Of a DNA stretch of 38,756 nucleotides, positions 24,488 through 33,711 are shown one piece after another. How positions within the stretch are numbered: the stretch's first letter is position 1; the number at the start of each line of letters is the position of its first letter. Both the position numbers and the translations under genes were made by a program. Source of the stretch: an uncultured Ruminococcus sp. Lineage in GTDB: Bacteria > Bacillota > Clostridia > Oscillospirales > Ruminococcaceae. The notes beneath the pieces are model-generated. The model ran no database searches, was not told the DNA's origin, and was given only the letters and a program-made list of their open reading frames with translations. The stretch lies in NCBI RefSeq assembly GCF_902762735.1, contig NZ_CACWPP010000001.1:98613-137368 (forward strand). Direction: 5' to 3'.

Positions 24488-25123
24488 CTATTCCTCCTCG
24501 CCATACTCTTCTTCAATATCTTTCAGCACATCTTTTATCAGGTCATAGCTGTAACCGCAGCGCACCAGCGCATTTTTCACCCTGTTTACGCCTTTTTCGT
24601 CATCAAGATACCTGAGATACTTCTTTTCCACCAATTCGTAGAGCCTGTCATACCAGGTCGTTTCCTCGTCCTCATCGTAGACTGCCAGCGCACGCTTTAT
24701 TACCTCAGCGGTCAGACCCTTGCCGCGCATCTCCTGAAAAGCCCGTCTGCTGCCGAAGCACTTTACCTCGACATAATGCCTTGCCAGACCCTCAGCATAG
24801 CGGTTATCATTTATCGTGCCCATTTCCACCATTTTGTCAAGCACCCGATAACAGGTATCCTCGCTGTAATTCTTTTCCAGCTTATGGAACAGTTCAACAT
24901 AAGAATAATCGCGGTTATCCAGAAGATACAGCGCTCTTTCCCGTGCAGTGCGATACTCCTGCTCTGCCTTTATATCTTCCCATGCAGACAAAGGCAGACT
25001 TATGCCTGCCTTCAAATTATATCTGCGGACGATCTCCTGATTGAGGAACTCAGCGTCCCTGTCCTCAAACTCGATCATCATGGTCATTCCCTTATACTTG
25101 GAAACGTTTGTTATTTTAAGCAT
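24488..25123 (-). CDS. recX: Regulatory protein RecX
   Basis: Modulates RecA filaments. The 211-aa all-helical product contains the repeated three-helix pattern of the family (ALYLLDNRDYSYVELFHKL, and GSRRAFQEMRGKGLTAEVI). It lies 3 bp after recA on the same transcript, the common arrangement. Confidence 0.93.
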   Translation of the reverse strand: MLKITNVSKYKGMTMMIEFEDRDAEFLNQEIVRRYNLKAGISLPLSAWEDIKAEQEYRTARERALYLLDNRDYSYVELFHKLEKNYSEDTCYRVLDKMVEMGTINDNRYAEGLARHYVEVKCFGSRRAFQEMRGKGLTAEVIKRALAVYDEDEETTWYDRLYELVEKKYLRYLDDEKGVNRVKNALVRCGYSYDLIKDVLKDIEEEYGEEE

Positions 25124-25126
25124 TTA

Positions 25127-26341
25127 TCACTCACCGAAGCTGTCGATGTCAACAGGTGCGAACTCCTCAAAATTCTCCTCAGACGGAACTGAAGGCTCAT
25201 CAGCGAGGTCATCGCCGTTATCATCAGCCGCGCCCGCGCTCTCATTCGCTTTTTCTTCCAGCTTTGATTTTTTGTCCTTCTTCTTGTTAGCCGCCGCAAG
25301 TGCTTCTGCCGTCTGTACCTTGATCTTCTCCTCGATCTCAGCCATCACATCGGGGTGATCCAGCAGGTACTGCTTTGAATTATCGCGTCCCTGTCCCAGT
25401 TTAACGTCATTATAGCTGAACCATGCGCCGCCCTTCTTGGCGATGCCCAGATCCACCGCCGCATCAAGCACTTCGCCCACGCGGGATACGCCCTTGCCGT
25501 ACATTATATCGAACTCGCACTCCTTGAAAGGCGGTGCGACCTTGTTCTTGACTACCTTGCAGCGTGTGCGGTTGCCGATGACTTCGCCGCCGTCCTTTAT
25601 CTGCTCGCCGCGCCTTACTTCGATCCTTACGGAAGCATAGAACTTCAGCGCACGTCCGCCCGGAGTAGTCTCGGGGTTGCCGTACATAACGCCTATCTTC
25701 TCGCGCACCTGATTGATGAACACGCAGGTCGTGTTGGACTTTGATACAACGCCCGTCAGCTTTCTCATCGCCTGCGACATCAGCCTTGCCAGCTGACCTA
25801 CGTGAGTATCGCCCATCTCGCCGTCGATCTCAGCTTTCGTTACCATCGCCGCCACCGAGTCGATAACTATGCAGTCGATAGCGCCCGAACGTGCCAGCGC
25901 TTCGGCTATCTCCAGCGCCTGCTCGCCGCTGTCGGGCTGTGATACCAGCATACTGTCTATATCAACGCCCAGATTTTGCGCATATACAGGGTCAAGGGCA
26001 TGCTCAACGTCGATGAAAGCCACCTCGCCGCCCATCTTCTGCGTTTCAGCGATTATGTGCAGTGCAACAGTGGTCTTACCCGATGATTCGGGACCGTATA
26101 TCTCGATGATGCGTCCTCTCGGCACGCCGCCTATACCCAGCGCCATATCCAGTGTCATTGAACCTGTCGGGATAGCCTCAACGTCCATCGCCCTAGCGTC
26201 GCCCAGCTTCATTATCGCGCCCTTGCCGAACTGCTTCTCTATATACGCGATGGCAGTTTCAAGTGCCTTCTTCTTCTCCTCCGCATCTGTTATGTTGTGT
26301 ACCTGAGGTGCTTTTTCCTTCTTTTTCTTATCAATAGCCAT
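25127..26341 (-). CDS. recA: Recombinase RecA
   Basis: DNA strand exchange and SOS activation. The 404-aa product has Walker A GPESSGKT (83-90), the conserved core through [15 protein letters not shown] and the loop [22 protein letters not shown] (written here only as its position about 210-231), and an acidic C-terminal tail rich in Asp and Glu that is longer than in E. coli RecA (353 aa). AAAGGA precedes the ATG. First gene of recA-recX-unknown. Confidence 0.98.
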   Translation of the reverse strand: MAIDKKKKEKAPQVHNITDAEEKKKALETAIAYIEKQFGKGAIMKLGDARAMDVEAIPTGSMTLDMALGIGGVPRGRIIEIYGPESSGKTTVALHIIAETQKMGGEVAFIDVEHALDPVYAQNLGVDIDSMLVSQPDSGEQALEIAEALARSGAIDCIVIDSVAAMVTKAEIDGEMGDTHVGQLARLMSQAMRKLTGVVSKSNTTCVFINQVREKIGVMYGNPETTPGGRALKFYASVRIEVRRGEQIKDGGEVIGNRTRCKVVKNKVAPPFKECEFDIMYGKGVSRVGEVLDAAVDLGIAKKGGAWFSYNDVKLGQGRDNSKQYLLDHPDVMAEIEEKIKVQTAEALAAANKKKDKKSKLEEKANESAGAADDNGDDLADEPSVPSEENFEEFAPVDIDSFGE

Positions 26342-26490
26342 TTTCGATATTTCCTTTCAAACATATATTTTTTCGGAAATCTTTCTTTCCTGCTTATATT
26401 ATAACACATTACCTGTCCGCTTGTACGGACTGCAAGCGATAATTTCGATTTTTGCATGCTTGCGTACCAAAAAATGTACGCATTTCAAAT
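26342..26490. other. recA upstream region
   Basis: No gene. A TATAAT (26403-26398, minus) about 60 bp before recA is the likely -10; the -35 is poor. The palindrome CGCTTG-CAAGCG (26419-26439) overlaps the -35 area and may be an operator. No GAAC-n4-GTTC LexA box of the Bacillus/Clostridium type was found. A second hairpin, TGCGTAC/GTACGCA (26461-26482), lies just after the upstream operon end and may be a weak terminator. Confidence 0.5.
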
Positions 26491-26862
26491 TCAGGGAGTT
26501 TTATTGTACCTAAAACGCCTTTTTCTGTGTTTCACAGCGCCGTTCACCTTATGAAAATAGTTATCCTGCAAACTGCGCTTGCGGCGAAGCGCATGTGCCG
26601 CTGTCTGACAGCTCTCAAAATACACACCGAGCGGCGATGCAGGTCTTTTGCCGCACATGGGACGATCGGGGTCACCGCAGACATCTTCTGCCCAGCCGCC
26701 GCATTTCAAACAACCCCTCGCATCGTATGTCGGGAAGTCATACAGCTTTTCTCCGCATACCTCACAGACATACCCTGTTTCAAATGCAAAGCCTTCGTTT
26801 ATCAGCCGCCTGAGTCTTGCGCGGCGTTTAAGATATTTCTTTCGGTTCTTCAAAAGTTTCAC
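26491..26862 (-). CDS. Small zinc-ribbon-like protein, 123 aa
   Basis: Not recognised as a named family. The product begins with a basic stretch (KKYLKRRARLRR), followed by paired CxxC motifs CEVC and CLKC with a further C-x5-C pattern near 61-70, which suggests a zinc ribbon. The C-terminal end is basic. Start is a GTG at 26862 with a weak GGCGG site, 19 bp after the histidine phosphatase gene. The Cys arrangement supports a real protein; partner unknown, possibly nucleic acid. Confidence 0.62.
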   Translation of the reverse strand: MKLLKNRKKYLKRRARLRRLINEGFAFETGYVCEVCGEKLYDFPTYDARGCLKCGGWAEDVCGDPDRPMCGKRPASPLGVYFESCQTAAHALRRKRSLQDNYFHKVNGAVKHRKRRFRYNKTP

Positions 26863-26881
26863 CCGCCGACTTACGGCGATG

Positions 26882-27430
26882 TCATTTCAGTTTCATCAGC
26901 TTGCAGTTCTCAATGCCTGCACTCCAAAAATCTTTGCGTTCAAGCCCTCTCACCTGACATACTATCGACGAATTCATCGCGCCATGTCCGACTATCAGCA
27001 CATCTTTGCCCTGTTCCACCAGCGGGTACGCGACTTCTTTGAGAAAACTGCCTGTTCTTGCGAAAAGTTCGTCAAGCGTTTCGGCACTGCCTGCGCCCCT
27101 GTAATTTTCGGGGTCGTGGAAAAGCGTATTTATCGGGCTTTCGTTTGCAGAGAAGCTGTACTCAGCGCCCTCGTATTCACCAAAGCACATTTCCGCCAGC
27201 CTGTCATCGGCAATAATGGGGACTGACCTGCCTTTCAGCAGTATCTCGGCAGTTTCACGCGCCCTTACAAGCGGCGAACAGTAGCATACATCAAAATGCA
27301 CATCGCGGTACGCTTCCGCCGCTTCACGCGCCATCTGCCGCCCCTCTTCGTTCAGGGGAATATCCGTTCTGCCCTGCAATTTATGCACTAAGTTCCAGTC
27401 GGTCTTGCCATGTCTGATTATATAAAGCAT
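26882..27430 (-). CDS. Histidine phosphatase family protein
   Basis: The 182-aa product has the RHG motif at 6-8 (IIRHGKTDWN), the second catalytic His in VGHGAMNSS (about 150), and the phosphoglycerate-mutase-like fold pattern. It may be a phosphatase such as a CobC, GpmB or PhoE type. No cobalamin genes are nearby, so the substrate is undefined. It is downstream of prmC in the same operon. Confidence 0.88.
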   Translation of the reverse strand: MLYIIRHGKTDWNLVHKLQGRTDIPLNEEGRQMAREAAEAYRDVHFDVCYCSPLVRARETAEILLKGRSVPIIADDRLAEMCFGEYEGAEYSFSANESPINTLFHDPENYRGAGSAETLDELFARTGSFLKEVAYPLVEQGKDVLIVGHGAMNSSIVCQVRGLERKDFWSAGIENCKLMKLK

Positions 27431-27459
27431 TCAGCTATTCTGTCCTTTCGGTGAGGTGT

Positions 27460-28314
27460 TCATTTTTTTGTACCCATAACACAGCGCATTATCCCGCACG
27501 GGTCGGGTCTGCACCGCACATTTTCAAAGCCGTGCTGTACCATTATCTGCATAACGTCGTCCTCCTGACCCGCGCCTATCTCGTAAATAAGAGTACCGCC
27601 CTGTTTCAGGCGGTCTTTCCAGATGCGGGTGACAGCCCTGTAAAAGTCCAGACCGTCCTCGCCGCCGTAAAGGGCTTCTTTCGGTTCGTGGGTGACTTCG
27701 GTTTGCAGAGAAGCCATATCATCAGCTGTAAGATAAGGCGGGTTGCACACTATCAGGTCAGCCGCAGGTATCTTATTCGCGGTATCACTATCCAGCACAT
27801 CGCCCATGACAAGTTTCACCGCCGAATTGTTCAGCGCCAGATTTTCTTTTAGATAACCTGCCGCCGCTTCACTCTTCTCCACAGCCCAGACCTCGCGGCA
27901 TTTCAGGTGCTTTTCCAGCGCCAGCGCTATACACCCGCTGCCCGCACAAAGGTCTGCCGCAACTATGTTATCCGTTTTTTTGTACTTAGCAACTGCAATA
28001 TCTGCCAGTGTTTCGGTATCCTGTCGGGGGATCAGCACACCTTTACCGACTTTGATCGTCAGCCCGTAGAACTCCCACTCGCCCAGCAGGTACTGGAGCG
28101 GTTCACCATTCACACGTTTTTGGCAAAGCCCCTCAAACTCAGCTTTCACCGACGTTTCGGCTTCGCCCTCCAGCAGACGTTCAAATGCACCGCCCCGACA
28201 GTCAGCGCCCAGCGCCTTGCCCATCAGCTCACAGGCATCGAAAAGTGCGTTGTCGTTGCCCGCCTTTTCGAGAACAGCCGTCTGCGCTTTAAGAAGCTCT
28301 CTGTAAGTCACCAT
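27460..28314 (-). CDS. prmC: Release factor glutamine N5-methyltransferase
   Basis: Methylates the GGQ glutamine of release factors. The 284-aa product has the N-terminal helical domain, PRQDT at 96-100, the SAM-binding DLCAGSGC (121-128) and the catalytic NPPY (191-194). It overlaps the DUF1385 gene by 7 bp. In Firmicutes prmC often follows a DUF1385 gene and precedes or accompanies prfA; prfA is not in this window. Confidence 0.95.
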   Translation of the reverse strand: MVTYRELLKAQTAVLEKAGNDNALFDACELMGKALGADCRGGAFERLLEGEAETSVKAEFEGLCQKRVNGEPLQYLLGEWEFYGLTIKVGKGVLIPRQDTETLADIAVAKYKKTDNIVAADLCAGSGCIALALEKHLKCREVWAVEKSEAAAGYLKENLALNNSAVKLVMGDVLDSDTANKIPAADLIVCNPPYLTADDMASLQTEVTHEPKEALYGGEDGLDFYRAVTRIWKDRLKQGGTLIYEIGAGQEDDVMQIMVQHGFENVRCRPDPCGIMRCVMGTKK

Positions 28315-29285
28315 CTGTCTTCCTCTTTATTTTCGGGGATAACGGCTTTCAGCGCCGCGATAGCGCACTCTATCTCATCAGTTTCGGGTTCGCGGGTAGT
28401 TATGCGCTGTATCCACAGTCCGGGCGCTGAGAATATCCTTGTGCAGACGTTATTATATTTGCCTGCCAGCCTTATAAGCTCATAAGCGATGCCCGTCACC
28501 ACAGGCAGGAGCGCCAGCTTGCACAGCACCCTAAGCGGCAGACTTGCCCACGAGATGCGGAATATGGTATTGACGAATATGCTTGTGAACAGCACCAGAA
28601 AGATGAAGCTGGTGCCGCATCTCGGGTGGAAGCGCACGAACTTCTTGACATTTTCGGGTGTCAGCTCTGTTTCGGCTTCGTAGCAGGCTATGGTCTTATG
28701 CTCGGCACCGTGATATTCATACAGGCGCTTCATATCGGGCATAAGTGAAGTCAGCGCCGTGTAGCCCACGAAGATCGCTATTTTCAGCAGACCCTCTATG
28801 ATATTCTTGACCACCGCATTGAATTCAGTACCCGCGATATGCTCCGCCAGCTTTATGACAGCCGACGGCACCCACATGAACAGGAAAAGCGCCACCGCCA
28901 CGCCTATCACCATAGAAATGCCCGAAACTACGGGCATCAGCTTATCGCCCAGCTTTTCTTCCAGCCATTTCTCGAACTTTGTCGGCTCTTCTTCCTCCTC
29001 GCCGTCATCGGTCATCTGCTTATCGACCGAGCGGGAGATGCACTTGTAGCCGTCCAGCATCGAGGTCACAAAATTGAAGATACCGCGCACGAAAGGCGTT
29101 TTCCTGTACCACGCCTGATTTTTGCCGCCTTTTATCTCCCATATATCAATATCTATCTCGCCGTTGGGCAGGCGGTTCGCCATAGACATCTTGTCTATCC
29201 CGCGCATCATCACGCCTTCTATAACTGCCTGTCCGCCTATTTTTGACTTGAATTTTTCCTTGCCCGCATTAGCGTTATTGCTCAT
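28308..29285 (-). CDS. DUF1385 (YqhQ-like) membrane protein
   Basis: The 325-aa product opens IGGQAVIEGVMMRG, the hallmark of DUF1385, and has several membrane helices (about 110-135, 155-180 and 210-260) and the conserved YHGAEHKTIACYE. Function is unknown. AAAGGA precedes the ATG, which lies inside the 3' end of the histidine kinase gene, an 11-bp overlap. Confidence 0.92.
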   Translation of the reverse strand: MSNNANAGKEKFKSKIGGQAVIEGVMMRGIDKMSMANRLPNGEIDIDIWEIKGGKNQAWYRKTPFVRGIFNFVTSMLDGYKCISRSVDKQMTDDGEEEEEPTKFEKWLEEKLGDKLMPVVSGISMVIGVAVALFLFMWVPSAVIKLAEHIAGTEFNAVVKNIIEGLLKIAIFVGYTALTSLMPDMKRLYEYHGAEHKTIACYEAETELTPENVKKFVRFHPRCGTSFIFLVLFTSIFVNTIFRISWASLPLRVLCKLALLPVVTGIAYELIRLAGKYNNVCTRIFSAPGLWIQRITTREPETDEIECAIAALKAVIPENKEEDRW

Positions 29286-30816
29286 CGGTATTTTTCCTTT
29301 CTACTGCCCCGTCGGGCTTATCATCTGAGGATATAAGCTCCACATCGACTGTATCGCTCTCCTCCGAATTATGTTCCTGCTCGATAAACGGCAGAGTTAT
29401 CATTACCGTCGTACCCACGCCCTGTTCGCTGTCTATCGTCAGTGAACCGCCGTGTCTTGCGATTATCTCATCTGCCACCGCCAGACCGATGCCCGAGCCG
29501 CGCCGCGTGTGGTTAGCCTTGAAAAACTTCTGCTTTATGCGCGGCAGGTCGTCTTTTGATATGCCTATACCCGTATCGGAAACGGATATGCAGATGTCGC
29601 CCTCTTCCGCATAAGCCTCCACCGATACGGTGTCGCCCTTGTCGGAATACTTTATGGCGTTGTCCACCACGTTTATGAACACCTGCCTGAGCCTGTTCTT
29701 ATCACCGTAAACGAAAGGCAGCATATCAGGCTCAAAGTAGTTGAGCGTTATGCCCAGCGCCCTCGCCCTTTCCTGATATATCAGCACCGTTTCGCCCAGT
29801 TCAGCCAGTATATCTATGGTATCCATCTGCAAAAGCAGTCTGTTATCCTGTATTCGCGAGAAGTCCAGCAGTTCCTCCACCATCTGCGAAAGGCGCTCGG
29901 TCTCGCTGTTTATGACGCGCATGCCTTTTTTGAAAGTTTCCACATCGCCGTACATCGTTGCCACCGTTTCAGTCCAGCCCTTTATGGCTGTCAGCGGCGT
30001 TCTCAGCTCATGCGATACCGATGATATGAACTCGTTCTTCATCTGCTCGGTATTTGAAAGCTCTTCCGCCATGTTGTTTATCGAGTCGCAAAGCTCACCC
30101 AGCTCGTCCTCGCTCTTCTTCTCGATACGCTTTGAGAAATCGCCCTTAGCGTACTTGTGGGTAATATCCGCGATACCTCTTATAGGTATGACTATCTGCC
30201 TGATAAAATACATGCCCGTAAAGAACATCAGCAGTATTATGCCTGTGACTATCGCCGTTATCACCACGACTATCATGCCTATCTGACGGTCAACGTTCTT
30301 CATGGAGCTTAGCATTCTCAGCGCTTCATAGTCGCACCCTTTCGGCGAGATGACAGCTGTTACCGCCACCACCTTTTCGCCTGTGGACAGTCTGATTATC
30401 TGCGATGCAGTGCCTGCCGCTGAGGACTTTGCTTCTTTATAATCGCTCATGCTGTCGCCGCCCTGCAAAGAAAATCCCGATGATGTAACATCTACGCTGC
30501 CTTCGGCTGTTATCGCCATAAGCTCTATCCTGTCCTTATCCTCGTAAGTCTCAACGATATTGCGTATCTCGGCATTGTAGTTGGTGGTATCCCCCGCCGA
30601 GTTCATCACCGATGTGGTGATTATGTTCATCTTGGAAGTCACATACTGCTTTGCTGAACTGTAATAGTAACTTCGCACAATGAATATCAGCACTATCTCC
30701 ACCACCAGCAGTATCAGCGTGACTATGCCCATGCTGTTGACCAGCCAGTGTCTTGTTATGCTTTCTCCGCCGCGATATTTACGCTTTGCATCAACACTCA
30801 ATTTACGCAGACCCAT
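29275..30816 (-). CDS. Membrane histidine kinase of a two-component system
   Basis: The 513-aa product (start at 30816, in a TGATG overlap with the regulator stop) has two membrane segments (about 26-48 and 180-205) around an extracytoplasmic sensor domain. HAMP follows at about 206-260, then HisKA with phospho-acceptor His269 (SSVSHELRT) and HATPase with N-box DNAIKYS, G1 DTGIGIS and G2 GSGIGLA. It resembles WalK/PhoR/ResE-type kinases; signal unknown. The regulator gene lies immediately upstream. Confidence 0.93.
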   Translation of the reverse strand: MGLRKLSVDAKRKYRGGESITRHWLVNSMGIVTLILLVVEIVLIFIVRSYYYSSAKQYVTSKMNIITTSVMNSAGDTTNYNAEIRNIVETYEDKDRIELMAITAEGSVDVTSSGFSLQGGDSMSDYKEAKSSAAGTASQIIRLSTGEKVVAVTAVISPKGCDYEALRMLSSMKNVDRQIGMIVVVITAIVTGIILLMFFTGMYFIRQIVIPIRGIADITHKYAKGDFSKRIEKKSEDELGELCDSINNMAEELSNTEQMKNEFISSVSHELRTPLTAIKGWTETVATMYGDVETFKKGMRVINSETERLSQMVEELLDFSRIQDNRLLLQMDTIDILAELGETVLIYQERARALGITLNYFEPDMLPFVYGDKNRLRQVFINVVDNAIKYSDKGDTVSVEAYAEEGDICISVSDTGIGISKDDLPRIKQKFFKANHTRRGSGIGLAVADEIIARHGGSLTIDSEQGVGTTVMITLPFIEQEHNSEESDTVDVELISSDDKPDGAVERKNTDEQ

Positions 30817-31520
30817 CAACCGTTTCCGCCCGACCACTTATAGCCGAATCCCCATATAGTCAGTATATACTTGGGGTTGGAGGGTTCGTCCTCTATCTTC
30901 ATGCGGATACGCCTTATGTTAACATCGACTATCTTATCATCACCGTAATAGCTCTCGCCCCAGATGTGGTTGAGTATGCTGGAGCGGTCAAGTGCGGCGT
31001 TCTGGTTTTTGAAAAAGTATTCCATTATCTGGTATTCTACCTGTGTCAGGTCGATCTGTCTGCCGTTTTTCAGCACAGTGCGGCTCTTCAGATTAAGCAC
31101 GAAAGGACCTGATGTTATGGTAGATGCCTCTTCGGGCTTGACAGCCGAGCGGTTGACTCTTCTGCAAACCGCATCAACTCTCGCGATAAGTTCCGAGATC
31201 GAGAAAGGCTTGGTTATATAGTCATCAGCGCCGCTCATCAGGCAGGAGATCTTATCCATCTCCTGACTCTTCGCCGACAGCATGATTATGCCCATGCCCG
31301 AATTTTTCTCCCTTATCTTCTTGCAGACCTGCATGCCGTCGATACCGGGCATCATTATATCCAGCAGTGCCACATCGAAAGCACCCTCGTTCTCTTCATA
31401 AGCCTTGAGTGCGTCCTCGCCGCAGTTGACATCTACCACCTCGTAGCCGCTTCTCACCAGATTTATCACCACAAACTCGCGGATAGAATCTTCATCTTCG
31501 CAAACAAGCACTTTTTTCAT
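30816..31520 (-). CDS. OmpR/PhoB-family response regulator
   Basis: The 234-aa product has a receiver domain with phospho-acceptor D54 (LLDIMMPG) and acidic pair E8/D9/E10, followed by a winged-helix domain from about 135 (ending VDVNIRRIRMKIE and ILTIWGFGYKW). It pairs with the downstream kinase. GAGAGGAG precedes the ATG. In the 79-bp gap upstream a stem, CTGACA/TGTCAG (31582-31603), overlaps the stop of the lipoprotein gene; no clear promoter seen. Confidence 0.95.
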   Translation of the reverse strand: MKKVLVCEDEDSIREFVVINLVRSGYEVVDVNCGEDALKAYEENEGAFDVALLDIMMPGIDGMQVCKKIREKNSGMGIIMLSAKSQEMDKISCLMSGADDYITKPFSISELIARVDAVCRRVNRSAVKPEEASTITSGPFVLNLKSRTVLKNGRQIDLTQVEYQIMEYFFKNQNAALDRSSILNHIWGESYYGDDKIVDVNIRRIRMKIEDEPSNPKYILTIWGFGYKWSGGNG

Positions 31521-31599
31521 TGCAAACTCTCCTCTCGGTAAGTATCCAGTATATTTTTCCGTTATCGTATATCATAGTCACCTGACACCGAACGGGATG

Positions 31600-32943
31600 T
31601 CAGTCAACTATATAGAAATTGTTCTTTACCTCATCTATGGTAAGTATCAGCTGTTCGCGCTTATCTTCGGGCAGTTTGACATAATAATCCAGCTGACCTT
31701 TATTCGCTATCAGCCGATAGCCGTCGTCCACATACTCCTGACTGTCTCGCCTTGCCACCGCCGCGATGCGCATTATCTCGGTATTTGATGCATTAATATC
31801 TCCCTCATACTTGTAAAACACCAGTTCCGAATTATCAGCCTCGCGCTTGACAGTCACCAGATCGTTCCACCTGTTGGGGAACGCGAAGAAATAGCCGTTG
31901 GAAATAGAGTAATATCCGCGATACTTCTCTGTCAGGTCAAAGAAATCCTCATAGATGTTCCATGTGGTCATGTAGACCATCTCATCAATTATAGCATTCT
32001 CATATCCCGTCATCGGTCTGGTCGAGGGTATCTCAACTATGCCGTCGCCGTCCACATCAGTGCTGTAATATCCTGCGGGGCGCGTACACAGCGGCAGCAG
32101 CTTCTGCGGGCTTAACTGCATGGGGTTTTGCAGACTGGAATACCTGTAATAGACTATCTCGGTCTGCAAACTGCCGTCCTGATTCAAGCCGTCAATAAAA
32201 ATAGCTTCATGCTGTTTATTCAGCAGACCCGAACATGTGTTGACGTAGTTCTGCACATTAGCGCACATATCAATGCCCTCAGTCTTGACCAGTTCGCCGT
32301 CAGCCATATCCAGCAGAGATGCTTTTGCGGTGACAGCGCCTGTCTCAGCGTTGTTCTGCCGCTGGATAGTGACTATCTCGCGGTAGCCGTCATAATTTAT
32401 ATCCAGCGTATCCAGCACCGAATAGGTATCCGTGCCGACGCGCTTGAAATCGCCCTCATAGCAGCTGTATATCTCCAGCGTATTTTCGCCGCCCGTCACC
32501 GACTGATAGCCCACCAGCACGTTACAGCGGTTCTTCTCGCCCATCTGTGTGATTATTACCCTGTCCACCTCAGTACCTGCGCCCGCCAGTTCCTTTACCG
32601 AGTACCACTTGCCATCTTCGTCCTTATCCAGCAGGTTGACCCTTATGCCTTCATCAGAACCGCTGCCCGTGTTATATTCATAGAACACCAGCGCTTCGTC
32701 ACCGATCTCGCCATCAAGGTCAGCGATGACGAAAGCAGAGCGGTTTTCGCCGTTTCTGGGGTATTTGAGCGTAACGATGCCGCCGACAGCCGCAGTGAGC
32801 GCCTCATGTATCTCGCCCTGTTCTTCGGTGAGTTTTGGGGCATTCAGCAGACTGTCAACAGTAAAGCTGAACCCTGTACAGCCGCACATCACCATGCTGA
32901 CTGCCGTTGCCGCAGCCGCCAGACTTAAATGCATTCTGTGCAA
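31600..32943 (-). CDS. Lipoprotein with repeat-like extracellular domain
   Basis: Not a recognised enzyme. N-terminal signal with hydrophobic LSLAAAATAVSMVMCGC gives a lipid-anchor Cys, although the -3 residue is Met. The body has patterns like VIADLDGEIGDEALVF, LDINYDGYREIVTI and DVDGDGIVEI, which resemble FG-GAP/VCBS-type calcium-binding repeats found in surface proteins. About 447 aa. Start is uncertain: TTG at 32943 with GGGGGAG at 8-base spacing is preferred, and ATG at 32934 is the alternative. Own promoter at 33011-32983. The two-component genes follow, so it might be part of the sensing circuit; that is inference. Confidence 0.75.
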   Translation of the reverse strand: MHRMHLSLAAAATAVSMVMCGCTGFSFTVDSLLNAPKLTEEQGEIHEALTAAVGGIVTLKYPRNGENRSAFVIADLDGEIGDEALVFYEYNTGSGSDEGIRVNLLDKDEDGKWYSVKELAGAGTEVDRVIITQMGEKNRCNVLVGYQSVTGGENTLEIYSCYEGDFKRVGTDTYSVLDTLDINYDGYREIVTIQRQNNAETGAVTAKASLLDMADGELVKTEGIDMCANVQNYVNTCSGLLNKQHEAIFIDGLNQDGSLQTEIVYYRYSSLQNPMQLSPQKLLPLCTRPAGYYSTDVDGDGIVEIPSTRPMTGYENAIIDEMVYMTTWNIYEDFFDLTEKYRGYYSISNGYFFAFPNRWNDLVTVKREADNSELVFYKYEGDINASNTEIMRIAAVARRDSQEYVDDGYRLIANKGQLDYYVKLPEDKREQLILTIDEVKNNFYIVD

Positions 32944-32982
32944 CAGAACACTCCCCCTCAACGCAAAATTTCATACCTTATA

Positions 32983-33011
32983 ATTATAACACATTCACCG
33001 TCTCTTTGCAA
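32983..33011 (-). promoter_or_regulatory. Promoter of the lipoprotein gene
   Basis: Minus strand TTGCAA (33011-33006), 17-base spacer, TATAAT (32988-32983), about 40 bp before the chosen start. Confidence 0.82.
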
Positions 33012-33271
33012 GTGATTTCACCTATTTTTCGCACAGCGCTTCTGTTAATTCATAATTCATAATTCATAATTCATAATTATTGACACGGACAAAAGTTTGC
33101 CGTTCTATCGCGGGCGACTGCGCCACGCCCGCCGCGAAAGTTTGCCGTTCTTTCGCATTTCTGTGCGTGTCACACGGCGGGGGCAAGCCATCCGCACTAC
33201 AATTCGAGAGGTGTTTCCCGCAAGGGTGTGCATAGCAAGAGATGTTTCCCACAAGCGGGCGAATAACAAAA

Positions 33272-33291
33272 GGTGGGAGCAAGCTCCCACC
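33272..33291. repeat. Perfect 9-bp inverted repeat inside the element
   Basis: GGTGGGAGC and GCTCCCACC separated by AA. No T-run follows, so a terminator role is not supported. Confidence 0.8.
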
Positions 33292-33293
33292 CT

Positions 33294-33702
33294 ACAAATT
33301 GATCATATTCTGCCAAAACGCACGAAACTTTCGTTTATGTCAACAATTATGCATTATGAATTGTGAATTGTGAATTACAAATTAATCATATTCTGCCGAA
33401 ACGCACGAAACTTTTGTTTATGTCAACAATTATGCATTATGAATTATGAATTGTGAATTACAAATTGATCATATTCTGCCAAAGCGCACGAAACTTTCGT
33501 TTATGTCAACAATTATGCATTATGAATTATGAATTGTGAATTACAATTTGATCATATTCTGCCAAAACGCACGAAACTTTCGTTTATGTCAACAATTATG
33601 CATTGTGAATTATGAATTGTGAATTACAAATTATTCTGCCGAAACGCACGAAACTTTCGTTTATGTCAACAATTATGAATTATGAATTATGAATTGTGAA
33701 TT
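33294..33702. repeat. Five tandem 83-bp units
   Basis: Units start at 33294, 33377, 33460, 33543 and 33626. The first four are 83 bp; the fifth lacks GATCAT and is 77 bp. Each holds an ATATTCTGCC block, CGCACGAAACTTT and TGTCAACAATTATG followed by ATGAATT heptamers, i.e. each carries its own copy of the terminal repeat sequence. Units differ by only a few bases, so the array expanded recently. Confidence 0.93.
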
Positions 33703-33711
33703 AACGAAAGC

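Larger units (their letters stand above)
33045..33704. repeat. 660-bp noncoding element with 41-bp terminal inverted repeats
   Basis: The left end (33045-33085) and the right end (33664-33704) match as inverted repeats in 39 of 41 positions. Both begin with TTAA and are built of AATTCAT heptamers (ATGAATT on the other end). Inside are a 20-bp direct repeat AAAGTTTGCCGTTCT(A/T)TCGC at 33092 and 33137, a diverged 31-bp-spaced GTTTCCC repeat (33208 and 33239), a hairpin at 33272-33291, and five 83-bp tandem units. No coding capacity. It looks like a nonautonomous mobile or foldback element between the lipoprotein promoter and the end of the radical SAM gene. Confidence 0.82.

Noticed and set aside
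33105-33290. Small open frames in the 660-bp element
   Set aside because: No ribosome site or motif, and frames on both strands follow the repeats.
33272-33291. Intrinsic terminator
   Set aside because: The hairpin is perfect but is not followed by a T-run on either strand.
33294-33702. Possible CRISPR array
   Set aside because: The whole 83-bp unit is repeated with no unique spacers, and no cas gene lies nearby.
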